In this document: positions 17,713 through 26,341 of the stretch, one piece after another | Layout of the letters: each line of letters starts with the position of its first letter | Position numbering within the stretch: position 1 is the first letter of the stretch | NCBI GenBank assembly: GCA_023250205.1 | Contig: JAHFBE010000016.1 | Coordinates: 1 to 40,181, forward strand | DNA length: 40,181 nt | Direction: 5' to 3' | Origin: Candidatus Melainabacteria bacterium | Lineage (GTDB): Bacteria; Cyanobacteriota; Vampirovibrionia; 2-02-FULL-35-15 | Made by a program: the position numbers and the translations under genes | The notes under the pieces: generated by a model | The model's input: the letters and a program-made list of their open reading frames with translations, nothing else | Databases searched by the model: none | What the model was told of the DNA's origin: nothing

Positions 17713-18627
17713 ATGTACGTTACCAATATTTTTTTAATTATATTAGTTGTAATTTTAATTTTGTTGGTAATAATTGCTTTAAATAGAATCAACTCAACTG
17801 TAAATGAAAAACTTTCAGAAGTAAGAAGCGACGTATCTCAGCATTTAAGTTCTTCACAAACAACACTAAGCAATATAACCACCAATTTGATTAGCTTAAA
17901 AGATACTAGTCAAAGAATCTTAGAAACAGGAAAGGACATACAAAGCTTACAGGATATTTTAAAGCCACCTAAGCTTAGAGGGGAAATTGGTCAGACTTTC
18001 TTAGAAAACATCCTGTCTCAGGTCTTGCCACCAAATAGTTTTCAAACTCAATACAGATTTCAAAGCGGAAATATTGTTGATGCAATAGTTAAACTTAAAG
18101 ATTCCAGGTTATTGTCTATAGATTCAAAGTTTCCACTGGATTCTCTTAAAGAATTTCTAACAAATGGCAAGGTAAAAACTGAAGAAACACCAAGTCAATT
18201 TATCAGAGACGTAAAGAAACATATTGATGACATAGCAAACAAATACATCGTGCCAAATGAAGGCACCCTGGATTTTGCATTAATGTATATTCCTGCTGAA
18301 AACGTATATTACGAAGTAATTCTAAGAGATGACAAAATAACCAATTACGCAAGAGATAAAAAAGTAATCCCTGTTTCCCCAATCAGCTTATATTCTTATC
18401 TTTCAACCATCTTAATAGGGTTAAAGGGTGCAGAAGTCGAAAAAAATGCCAGACAAATTTTGGATAATCTAAGTAATATAAAGAATAAAATAAATGCTTT
18501 TGTCATAGAATTCAACACAATGGGGACCCATCTAAATAATGCAAGATCAAAGTATGATTCAGCAAGAGAGTCAATTATAAGTATCTCAGAGCAATTAAAA
18601 AATATTGAAACCACAAAAAATGTCTAA
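17713..18627 (+). CDS. rmuC: RmuC-family DNA recombination protein, short form
   Basis: RmuC proteins limit inversions at short inverted repeats in E. coli and have a PD-(D/E)XK-like nuclease-type core; the biochemical action is not settled. This 304-residue protein has an N-terminal membrane helix (about 4-24), a coiled-coil region (about 30-85), then the conserved core beginning LRGEIGQTFLENILSQVLPP (about 93-112), the FQSGNIVDAIVKL block and IDSKFPLD, which holds the nuclease-like Asp and Lys. It is shorter than E. coli RmuC (475). It starts 1 nt after the TPR lipoprotein stop, and its last 8 bases overlap the next gene. Confidence 0.9.
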   Translation: MYVTNIFLIILVVILILLVIIALNRINSTVNEKLSEVRSDVSQHLSSSQTTLSNITTNLISLKDTSQRILETGKDIQSLQDILKPPKLRGEIGQTFLENILSQVLPPNSFQTQYRFQSGNIVDAIVKLKDSRLLSIDSKFPLDSLKEFLTNGKVKTEETPSQFIRDVKKHIDDIANKYIVPNEGTLDFALMYIPAENVYYEVILRDDKITNYARDKKVIPVSPISLYSYLSTILIGLKGAEVEKNARQILDNLSNIKNKINAFVIEFNTMGTHLNNARSKYDSARESIISISEQLKNIETTKNV

Positions 18628-20101
18628 TCATAAACTTATAAGTTTTCTATTTTTAAGATTTCTTGGGGGTATTTATCTAATAGCTTTTCTATCACTCTTG
18701 ATTCAAATAACTGGACTGATTGGCAATCATGGTATCTTACCCGTCAAAGAATTTTTAGCTAGTATTTCAAGCAACACCAATACTAATAACTTTTTAATTG
18801 CTCCGACGGTATGCTGGTTAAATTCAGATGATGTTTTTTTAAATCTTTTATGCATTATCGGTGCTATATTTTCAGTCCTTTTAATATTTAATTTTACATC
18901 CATAATTTGCCTAGTAATCTTATGGTTTACATATTTATCACTAACAATTGCATGCCAAACATTTCTTTCATTTCAATGGGACAACTTACTACTGGAGACA
19001 GGATTTCTATGCATATTTCTTGCTCCAATTAGACTAAATTTAAAGCAATGTCAAGAACCTCCCCAATTAATCATTTTTTTATTTAATTTATTACTTTTTA
19101 AGCTTATGTTTTTTTCTGGCTTAGTAAAAATAGCCAGTGGAGATATAGCATGGAAAACACTTACGGCACTTAACTACCATTATCAAACTCAACCGATTCC
19201 AAATATTATTAGTTATTTTACCTATTGGACACCAAGCTGGTTTCACAAGCTATGCTGCTTAACAATGTTTACAATTGAACTAATTGTTCCCTTTTTTATA
19301 TTTGGAAAGAAGAGCTTTAAGCTAATTGCATTTACATCGATCACTGTCTTTCAAATAATAATTTTTGCTACGGGCAATTACTGTTTTTTCAATATACTTG
19401 CAATATTGTTGTGCTTGTTTTTACTCAATGATGAAATTATTCAGAGAATATTTCCAAGACTAAACTCAAATAAGTCAGAAGTAAAAACAAATTGGTTACC
19501 AAAATGGATTATTGTTTCTTTTACTGTTTTAACTATAGTTATTAACAGTGTTCATTTCTCAAGAATATTAGGACTAAATATTACTTGGCCTCAATTTATT
19601 GGGACCATTTACATTAAGATTTCCCCATTCAGAATAATCAACAACTATGGATTATTTTCAATAATGACGACAACCCGTCCTGAAATTATTATTGAAGGAA
19701 GTAACGATTTCAAGATTTGGAAACCTTATGAATTTAAATATAAACCTGGAAGAACAAAAACACCTCCTCCATTTATAGCTCCACATCAACCACGACTTGA
19801 TTGGCAAATGTGGTTTGCTGCTCTTGGAAGCTTTCATAACAACCCATGGTTTATACGTCTCTGCGTTAGACTCTTACAAGATTCAAAGGACGTAATAAAT
19901 CTTCTAGAAAAAAATCCGTTTCCAAAATCACCTCCCAAATATTTGCGTGCATTGATATATGATTACAGGTTCTCAAACTTATATACTCTAAAAACAAAAG
20001 GAATATGGTGGGAAAGAGAGTTAAAAGGTTTGTATTTGCCTGTTGTAACTTTAATCGGAGATAAACTTACTATAATTCCTGACACTGTTACTAAAGAGTA
20101 G
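18620..20101 (+). CDS. Lipase maturation factor (LMF1)-family membrane protein
   Basis: 493 residues, polytopic. Hydrophobic segments fill roughly residues 5-320, giving several membrane helices. The family signature is clear: FQWDNLLLETGFLCIFLAP (about 118-136), then FKLMFFSGLVKIASGD, LTALNYHYQTQPIP (about 181-194), and a soluble C-terminus with RLDWQMWFAALG and a run of Pro-rich basic residues (GRTKTPPPF). In animals LMF1 is an endoplasmic-reticulum protein needed to fold lipases; the bacterial role is not known to me. I start it at the ATG at 18620, overlapping the rmuC stop by 8 bp; a TTG at 18605 is a weaker choice. It ends the TPR-rmuC-LMF operon; typA lies 70 bp on. Confidence 0.88.
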   Translation: MSNHKLISFLFLRFLGGIYLIAFLSLLIQITGLIGNHGILPVKEFLASISSNTNTNNFLIAPTVCWLNSDDVFLNLLCIIGAIFSVLLIFNFTSIICLVILWFTYLSLTIACQTFLSFQWDNLLLETGFLCIFLAPIRLNLKQCQEPPQLIIFLFNLLLFKLMFFSGLVKIASGDIAWKTLTALNYHYQTQPIPNIISYFTYWTPSWFHKLCCLTMFTIELIVPFFIFGKKSFKLIAFTSITVFQIIIFATGNYCFFNILAILLCLFLLNDEIIQRIFPRLNSNKSEVKTNWLPKWIIVSFTVLTIVINSVHFSRILGLNITWPQFIGTIYIKISPFRIINNYGLFSIMTTTRPEIIIEGSNDFKIWKPYEFKYKPGRTKTPPPFIAPHQPRLDWQMWFAALGSFHNNPWFIRLCVRLLQDSKDVINLLEKNPFPKSPPKYLRALIYDYRFSNLYTLKTKGIWWERELKGLYLPVVTLIGDKLTIIPDTVTKE

Positions 20102-20171
20102 AAATAAAGGCAAATATAAAATCCTTATAAAATTCGAGGCAATTTCAGAGAATCTACGTCATGATTTTAGT

Positions 20172-21995
20172 ATGAGTGCTAATTCTTCTAAAATAAGAAA
20201 TGTTGCGATAATTGCACACGTAGATCACGGAAAAACAACTTTAGTTGATTCAATTTTAAAATTCACCGGGGCTTTTCGTGCAAATCAGGAAGTCATTGAA
20301 TGTGTAATGGATTCAAATGAACTAGAACGTGAGCGTGGAATTACAATACTTGCAAAAAACACTGCTGTAAATTTTGGAGACTATTTAATAAATATTGTTG
20401 ATACACCAGGTCATGCTGACTTTGGTGGCGAGGTAGAACGTGTATTAGGAATGGTTGATGGATGTTTATTGATTGTAGATTCTTTTGAAGGAACAAAGCC
20501 ACAAACCAGATTTGTTTTAAGAAAAGCATTGGAAAAAGGACTAAGGCCCATTTTAGTAATAAATAAAATCGACAGGCAAAACATTGATGTTAATAGAGTT
20601 ATTAATCAGGTTTTAGATTTGTTTATAGAACTGGGTGCTGATGAAGATCAGGCAGAATTCCCGATTCTATATTCTAGTGGATTAAGAGGAATAGCAAAAT
20701 TAAACATTTCTGATGAAGATAAAGATATAAAACCTTTACTCGATCTTATTATTCATCATGTTCCACCACCACTAGGCGATCACGATAAACCATTCCAATT
20801 TCAAGTTACAAGCATTGATTACAGTGATTATCTTGGACGTATCCTTATAGGAAGAATTCACAATGGAGTCATAAAACCAGGTCAACAGGTTTCCCTGATA
20901 AAATCAGACGGAACTATAAGCAAAGAAAAAGTTTACAAGCTCTTTAGTTTTGAGAACTTAAAAAAAGTAGAAATAGAATATGCAAGTGCAGGAATGATTG
21001 TCGCAATGACCGGACTACCCGATGCAAATATAGGTGAAACTGTTGCCTGTTCCGAAAGTCCAGAAGCTCTTACTCTAATTAAAGTAGATGAACCTACAAT
21101 GCAAATGACATTTTCAGTAAATGACAGCCCTTTTGCTGGTCAGGAAGGAAAGTTTGTCACATCCAGACAAATTCGAGAAAGACTATTCAAAGAGCTGGAA
21201 AGTAATGTTGCTCTTAGAGTAGAAGATTTTAGTTCTAGTTCAGACAAGCTTCTTGTAAGCGGAAGAGGTGAACTACATCTTGGAATTTTAATTGAAACAA
21301 TGAGAAGAGAAGGTTATGAGTTTCAAGTCAGTAAACCTGAAGTAATTTTCAAAACAATAAACAATGAGAACTATGAGCCTTTTGAAGCTTTAGTCTTAGA
21401 TGTACCAAATGATTTTGTTGGCGCCTGTATAGAAGCAATGGGCAAAAGAAAAGGCGAACTGAAGAACATGCATTCAGAGGGAAACATGACAGTTATTGAA
21501 TTTGAAGTACCAACAAGAGGATTGATTGGTTATCGTGGAGAATTTATCAGGCAAACAAGAGGACAAGGAGTAATGAATCATTCCTTTTATGAATACCGCC
21601 CTCACTCCGGTCCAATAAGTAAAACCAGAAACGGGGTATTAATTGCTTTTGAAACAGGTACAAGTACTCCTTATGCAATTTTAAATGCACTTGATAGAGG
21701 AAACTTTTTTATTCACCCAGGAATTAAAGTTTATCAGGGTATGATCGTCGGAGAAAACAACAAGCCACAAGATCTCGAAGTCAATATCTGCAAGACAAAA
21801 AAACTAACAAACATGAGATCTGCCGGTGCTGAAGTGTTAGAAACCTTGCCACCACCAATAGAAATGTCTCTTGAAGAAGGTCTTGAATATATAAACAATG
21901 ATGAATTACTTGAAGTCACCCCAAAATCAATCAGGCTAAGAAAGGCTATTTTAGATCCAAACAAAAGAAAACAAGCAAACAAAGAACTTGTTTAA
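20172..21995 (+). CDS. typA: Translational GTPase TypA/BipA
   Basis: A ribosome-binding GTPase of the EF-G family involved in large-subunit assembly and stress growth, especially in the cold. Its 607 residues match the family length. G-domain motifs: AHVDHGKTT (15-23), switch region [24 protein letters not shown] (about 75-90) and NKIDR. Domain II, the EF-G-like domains III and V ([29 protein letters not shown]), and the unique C-terminal domain ([26 protein letters not shown]) are all present. No Shine-Dalgarno is apparent before the ATG at 20172. It overlaps the opposing gene by 4 bp at the stops. Confidence 0.98.
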   Translation: MSANSSKIRNVAIIAHVDHGKTTLVDSILKFTGAFRANQEVIECVMDSNELERERGITILAKNTAVNFGDYLINIVDTPGHADFGGEVERVLGMVDGCLLIVDSFEGTKPQTRFVLRKALEKGLRPILVINKIDRQNIDVNRVINQVLDLFIELGADEDQAEFPILYSSGLRGIAKLNISDEDKDIKPLLDLIIHHVPPPLGDHDKPFQFQVTSIDYSDYLGRILIGRIHNGVIKPGQQVSLIKSDGTISKEKVYKLFSFENLKKVEIEYASAGMIVAMTGLPDANIGETVACSESPEALTLIKVDEPTMQMTFSVNDSPFAGQEGKFVTSRQIRERLFKELESNVALRVEDFSSSSDKLLVSGRGELHLGILIETMRREGYEFQVSKPEVIFKTINNENYEPFEALVLDVPNDFVGACIEAMGKRKGELKNMHSEGNMTVIEFEVPTRGLIGYRGEFIRQTRGQGVMNHSFYEYRPHSGPISKTRNGVLIAFETGTSTPYAILNALDRGNFFIHPGIKVYQGMIVGENNKPQDLEVNICKTKKLTNMRSAGAEVLETLPPPIEMSLEEGLEYINNDELLEVTPKSIRLRKAILDPNKRKQANKELV

Positions 21996-22684
21996 AAGAT
22001 TCTTGAGATTTCAATTACAAAACCATTATCTCCATTAGCTTTGTTATTATGTATCTGATATCCAGCCCATAAAGTAACATCTTTAGGTCCAATATAATAA
22101 AAACCAGGAATTAAAAATCCATTTGCATGTTTTCCTGAAAACCAATCCATCTGCAATCCAAACCTTTTAGTAATGGGCTGTTCAATTCCACCTATAAAAC
22201 CAAAAACATCTCTCCCAGCAAAAGTAGTAGTTAACACATTCACACCACCAGAAATCCTGGTTTTTAGTTTAGGCAGTCTTGCACTTGCATGTGAATAAGT
22301 CCAGTTACCCACACCATTTCCTCTTAAAGAGGTTTGAATTAAAGTCCCAAAAGTTAATTTAGTTTCATACTTTTTATATAACTCTTTATTTAATGGAATA
22401 AAGCTTTTAAAGCCTACACCTAAAAGCTCATTAGCAACATTATCTGTACCAACCCCACCAAGAGTTACATCTATCTCAGTGTTTTTCCCTATACCAAGAG
22501 CACCATACTCAGTGTTTACAAAGAACTTATTTGAAAACTGGGTTTCATGCTGCACAAATATCTTTCCTTTTTGAGTAACATCAGCTGAAGGAACATTAAA
22601 AAGAGTTTGCTGGGAGTATGCTTCTGTTTGAAAGAATATAACCAAAATAAAAGCAAACAATATTATCCAGATGATCTTCTTCAT
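21992..22684 (-). CDS. Putative outer-membrane beta-barrel protein of unknown function
   Basis: 230 residues. The signal peptide covers about 1-25 (cleavage near AYSQ). The mature part alternates polar and hydrophobic residues in many short strands (for example KIFVQHETQF, TEIDVTLGGVG, VTLWAGYQIH) and ends FVIEISRIF, with the terminal Phe and alternating pattern used by the BAM machine as an outer-membrane insertion signal. A size of about 205 mature residues fits an 8- to 10-strand barrel. I do not recognise a family. Its 3' end overlaps typA by 4 bp tail-to-tail. Confidence 0.7.
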   Translation of the reverse strand: MKKIIWIILFAFILVIFFQTEAYSQQTLFNVPSADVTQKGKIFVQHETQFSNKFFVNTEYGALGIGKNTEIDVTLGGVGTDNVANELLGVGFKSFIPLNKELYKKYETKLTFGTLIQTSLRGNGVGNWTYSHASARLPKLKTRISGGVNVLTTTFAGRDVFGFIGGIEQPITKRFGLQMDWFSGKHANGFLIPGFYYIGPKDVTLWAGYQIHNNKANGDNGFVIEISRIF

Positions 22685-22743
22685 ATTAAAATCAATTGTA
22701 TACTGTAAAAATGAACTTAATAAAGAAATTATATACTTTTTAT

Positions 22744-22750
22744 AGGAGGA
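22744..22750 (+). promoter_or_regulatory. Strong Shine-Dalgarno (AGGAGGA) for glucokinase
   Basis: AGGAGGA ends 3 nt before the ATG at 22754. It fixes the start. It is the best ribosome-binding site in the window and contrasts with the many genes here that lack one. A TATACT at 22732-22737 could be its -10. Confidence 0.7.
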
Positions 22751-22753
22751 TTT

Positions 22754-23767
22754 ATGTATTTAGTGGGTGATATTGGAGGGACTAAAACAAATATAGCAAT
22801 TTTAGAAGCACAAAATGGAAGATTTATAACTCATTTTGAAAAGAGTTTCATTAGTAATAATTATGACAGCTTAAAAACAATCGTTGACAAAGTCATCAAT
22901 GAAGATTTAAAAAATGAATTTAAAATCACCCATGCATGCTTTGGTGTTGCTGGTCCGGTAAAAGATGGATTGTGTGACGCAACAAACTTACCATGGCTGG
23001 TAGATGCTAAGAAAATATCTGAGCTTTTAAAACTCCCTTCAAATTGTGTAAGTTTACTAAACGATCTTGAAGCTGCTGCATACGGTATTCAAGTATTAGA
23101 AGAGAAAGATGTTTGTGTATTAAACAAAGGTATAGAGCAAAAAAATGGAAATATGGCTTTATTAAGTGCAGGAACGGGACTTGGAGAATCAGTTATTTTC
23201 TGGGATGGTGGAAAATATAAGCCTTCACCTTCAGAAGGTGGGCACACAGACTATGCTCCAAGAAATAAAATTGAAATTGATCTTTTAAATTATCTTACTG
23301 GAAAATATGGAAGAATAAGCTATGAAAGGATTCTATCGGGTCCTGGATTACTTAATGTTTATAATTTTTTCAAAGATACCGCTTATCAAGACACTCCAAA
23401 GTGGTTATTAGAAAGATTTAAGAAAGAAGATCCTAGCGCAGTAATTTCAGAGGTAGCTCTGTCTAAAAAAGATATTTGCTGTGAAAAAGCATTAGATCTG
23501 TTTGTTACTATTTACGGTGCTGAAGCAGGTAACCTCGCATTAACTGCTCTTGCCATTGGAGGAGTTTATATAGGTGGTGGAATAGCTCCTAAGATTTTAG
23601 ACAAATTAAAAGAAGGTGCATTTATGCAAGCTTTTACTCATAAAGGAAGACTCTCTGTTTTAATCTCTCAAATACCTGTAAAAGTAATTTTAAATGACAA
23701 GATACCACTCTTGGGATGTGGAAACTTTTTGAATAGCTATAAACATTCAGAACTTTCAGTAAGATAG
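22754..23767 (+). CDS. glk: Glucokinase (E. coli Glk type)
   Basis: Phosphorylates glucose with ATP to glucose-6-phosphate in the cytoplasm. The 337-residue length is close to E. coli Glk (321). The N-terminal phosphate motif DIGGTKTN (6-13), FGVAGPVKDG, NLPW, LNDLEAAAYG with the catalytic Asp, GTGLGES, and the PSEGGHTDYAP block (glucose-contact Glu and His) are all visible, followed by RISYERILSGPGLLNVY and GGVYIGGGIAPKIL. Preceded by AGGAGGA. No sugar transporter or other glycolytic gene adjoins it. A 314-bp AT-rich gap follows. Confidence 0.95.
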   Translation: MYLVGDIGGTKTNIAILEAQNGRFITHFEKSFISNNYDSLKTIVDKVINEDLKNEFKITHACFGVAGPVKDGLCDATNLPWLVDAKKISELLKLPSNCVSLLNDLEAAAYGIQVLEEKDVCVLNKGIEQKNGNMALLSAGTGLGESVIFWDGGKYKPSPSEGGHTDYAPRNKIEIDLLNYLTGKYGRISYERILSGPGLLNVYNFFKDTAYQDTPKWLLERFKKEDPSAVISEVALSKKDICCEKALDLFVTIYGAEAGNLALTALAIGGVYIGGGIAPKILDKLKEGAFMQAFTHKGRLSVLISQIPVKVILNDKIPLLGCGNFLNSYKHSELSVR

Positions 23768-24081
23768 AAAGCTTCATGTAAAAATTGTTTTTTATTTACT
23801 GATATAGGATTTATTTACCAGAGCCAAAAGTTCCTTCAACTGTTATTAGAGATATCTTCTGTATTTCAATTAACATGATTATCAGAAAAAACTTAAAAAA
23901 ATATTAAAATTTTTAAAGGTGGTAAATTATACAGGTTAAGTTAAATAAATTTCAACTAATCTTAAAGAAATATAATAATGTAATACCTTTTATTTTTCGT
24001 ATTTCAGCATAAAATATATCTATTGCTTGTAAGTTATTTGTAGTGAGTTTGTAGGTAAATTAAAAAGATAAAAAACAATAC
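23768..24081. other. Intergenic gap, no feature recognised
   Basis: AT-rich spacer of 314 bp between glk and the unknown gene at 24082. I see no convincing reading frame, RNA gene or hairpin terminator, only AT-rich runs. Confidence 0.6.
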
Positions 24082-24876
24082 ATGAATGCAGTTCATAACA
24101 ATAGAACAACGACTTCTTGGTTCAAATCTTCACCATACAGTAAAGAAACCCGAGAAAAAGCAGATAAAGGAAAACTTTCTTCTGCAACCAGAACCTTTGT
24201 AAAAGCTACCGAGAATCCTTTAAGAATTGCTGGTACAGCACTGCTTGCAACGGCCCTTCCACTTATTGGGATAAAAATGCTCGGATCATCTTCAGATGAT
24301 TCTCCTCTTAAGAGCTGGAAAACTTTAGGTACAGTACTTCTTGGAAGTGCTTCAGCATTTATAGTTGATACAGCCATTCCTGAAAAATCAAATCTTGAAG
24401 AACCAGAATCATCGTTAGTATCCCAAGCAACACCTGCTACAAAGATAGATAACAACGTGATTGTTATCAATAAAGCTGCTGAAGATGTAGTCAAGGATTT
24501 GTTTGCAAATCTATTTAAAAAGGGTCTAGCTGATGGTTCTCGATTCAGCGATTTTACATTGAACCTAGATTCTAATCCATGGAAAACGTTAGATTTAGAT
24601 TCAGATATAAATTCAAAAGACTATTTAGAGACCAATTTAAAGGATGAAACCTCAATTACTAAGAAAGTAGTTATAAATGGGATTGAGCATAGGATAGGAA
24701 TACGTATTAGCTGTGCTGATATAAAAGAAGCCTTGAGTAATCGCAATAACAAATTTAGATTTGATATATTACAGGATAATCCCAATACAGTTGTAGGTTC
24801 TATTATTACCTCATTAGCTGATTTAAACTTTATTCCACCTAAAGCAAAGCAACAATTAGCTGAAGAAGCTGCTTAA
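24082..24876 (+). CDS. Protein of unknown function with a hydrophobic central region
   Basis: I do not recognise it. It has 264 residues. The first 40 are basic and Ser/Thr-rich. Two moderately hydrophobic stretches lie near 47-68 (LRIAGTALLATALPLIGIKML) and 82-96 (LGTVLLGSASAFIVD), perhaps a membrane hairpin. The remaining 165 residues look like a soluble alpha/beta domain, with NNVIVINKAAEDVVKDLFAN and KKVVINGIEHRIGIRIS. It ends in AEEAA. No Shine-Dalgarno is evident. Lineage-specific proteins of this kind are expected in poorly sampled phyla. The next gene follows 64 bp downstream on the same strand. Confidence 0.75.
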   Translation: MNAVHNNRTTTSWFKSSPYSKETREKADKGKLSSATRTFVKATENPLRIAGTALLATALPLIGIKMLGSSSDDSPLKSWKTLGTVLLGSASAFIVDTAIPEKSNLEEPESSLVSQATPATKIDNNVIVINKAAEDVVKDLFANLFKKGLADGSRFSDFTLNLDSNPWKTLDLDSDINSKDYLETNLKDETSITKKVVINGIEHRIGIRISCADIKEALSNRNNKFRFDILQDNPNTVVGSIITSLADLNFIPPKAKQQLAEEAA

Positions 24877-24925
24877 GAAAAAATTAAAAGTTATATAAAA
24901 TCTGAAATATTAAAATATATAGAGT

Positions 24926-24931
24926 TATAAT
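24926..24931 (+). promoter_or_regulatory. Putative -10 hexamer (TATAAT) for the gene at 24941
   Basis: A perfect TATAAT ends 9 nt before the ATG at 24941, with no Shine-Dalgarno between, as in several other genes of the window. Confidence 0.35.
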
Positions 24932-24940
24932 CTAACTCAT

Positions 24941-25183
24941 ATGGTTGAAGTTTTAAAGGTATTAAGAAATCCTCGCAGAGAAAATTTCCCTTTTGAGGTA
25001 GCTTCTGCACAAGCAGCTCTAGAACAAATTGCAAGCAGAGATAAAGTAGTCTACAAACAGATCTTAGAAGAAGCTTATGAGCGAGAAGAACTAGCACCAG
25101 AAGACAAGAGGGGTTCTCGTATTTATTTAACAATTTTACTGTTACAAATAGCACATAAAAGAGGCTTTATAGTTTTTGAATAA
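24941..25183 (+). CDS. Small protein of unknown function
   Basis: 80 residues, not recognised. It is charged and probably all-helical (ASAQAALEQIASRDKVVYKQ, then LEEAYEREELAPEDKRG), ending in a more hydrophobic helix or strand (IYLTILLLQIAHKRGFIVFE). No signal peptide. Codon use resembles that of its neighbours. It may be expressed on its own from the TATAAT just upstream. A shadow frame on the other strand is less plausible. Confidence 0.6.
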   Translation: MVEVLKVLRNPRRENFPFEVASAQAALEQIASRDKVVYKQILEEAYEREELAPEDKRGSRIYLTILLLQIAHKRGFIVFE

Positions 25184-25315
25184 AATACATAAGCTAGTAA
25201 TAATTGTAAAATTGTTATTATAAGATACAATTCATTATTAACAAAACCTATATTTATTAGCTACCTAGATGTTTATAAACTATTATTTTTAGATGCCAAG
25301 AGAAAGAGGAAACAA

Positions 25316-26341
25316 ATGATCATCATAATGGAACCAGGAGCTAGTGAAACACAAATTAATAGTGTAATTAAACATATTACTGACTTAGGAATGAGAACTG
25401 TAGTAAATAGTGGGGTAGTTCAGACTGTTATTGCAGCAATTGGAGAAACATCAAAATATTCTACAGATCAATTTGAAATTCTTGAAGGTGTAAGAAAAGT
25501 AGAAAGGATTCAGGTTCCTTTTAAGCTTGTTAGCAGAGATAGTCACCACGATGACACTATCGTAACCATTGGTAAAAATATAAAAATCGGAGGAAATAAT
25601 CCTCCTGTAATTATTGCAGGTCCTTGCAGTGTTGAAAGTGAAGAGATTCTACTCTCAATTGCAAAGGTTGCTAAAGAGTGTGGAGCTAAAATGCTTCGCG
25701 GTGGAGCATTTAAACCCAGAACCGGTCCAAGAGGTTTTGAAGGACTGGGGAAGATTGGACTTGAATTTTTAGCTACAGCCAGAAAAGAAACAGGATTAGC
25801 TGTAGTCACTGAAATCATGGATACAAGAGATTTAGACCTTATATGTGAATTCACTGATATGCTTCAGGTCGGAGCAAGAAATATGCAAAACTTTTCTCTG
25901 TTAAATGAGGTTGGAAGAACAAATAAACCTGTTCTCTTAAAGAGAGGACTTTCAGCTACTATTGAAGAATGGCTATTAGCTGCTGAAAGGATACTTGATA
26001 AGGGTAATTCACAGGTAGTACTCTGTGAGCGAGGAATTAGAACCTTCGATAACAAATACACTAGAAACACTGCTGATATAGCTGCAATTCCAGTAGTCAG
26101 AAAACTATCTCATCTCCCAATAATATTTGATCCAAGTCACGCTACAGGAAAGTGGGATTTAGTAGGACCTCTTGCTAAAGCATCAGTTGTAGCAGGAGCA
26201 CATGGACTAATAATAGAAGTACATCCTGAGCCAGAAAAAGCACTATCTGATGGACCTCAAACTTTAAATTTTGAAAACTTTAAAAAGTTAACTAAAGAGT
26301 TGGAATTAACTTCAAATTTATTAGCATCATCAAAGATCTAA
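25316..26341 (+). CDS. aroF: 3-deoxy-7-phosphoheptulonate (DAHP) synthase, type I-beta with N-terminal regulatory domain
   Basis: The first shikimate-pathway step, condensing phosphoenolpyruvate with erythrose-4-phosphate. The 341 residues split into a ferredoxin-like/ACT-type N-terminal domain (about 1-70) and a TIM barrel. Barrel motifs: IAGPCSVES (metal Cys), KMLRGGAFKPRTGPRGFEG, VGARNMQNFSLL, LLKRGL, CERGIRTFDN, DPSHATGK and EVHPEPEKALSDGPQTL. This is the Thermotoga-like I-beta layout, in which the N-terminal domain mediates feedback inhibition by Tyr or Phe. AGAGGAAA upstream supports the start at 25316. aroB and aroK lie 8-10 kb away. Its stop overlaps the opposing gene by 4 bp. Confidence 0.97.
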   Translation: MIIIMEPGASETQINSVIKHITDLGMRTVVNSGVVQTVIAAIGETSKYSTDQFEILEGVRKVERIQVPFKLVSRDSHHDDTIVTIGKNIKIGGNNPPVIIAGPCSVESEEILLSIAKVAKECGAKMLRGGAFKPRTGPRGFEGLGKIGLEFLATARKETGLAVVTEIMDTRDLDLICEFTDMLQVGARNMQNFSLLNEVGRTNKPVLLKRGLSATIEEWLLAAERILDKGNSQVVLCERGIRTFDNKYTRNTADIAAIPVVRKLSHLPIIFDPSHATGKWDLVGPLAKASVVAGAHGLIIEVHPEPEKALSDGPQTLNFENFKKLTKELELTSNLLASSKI

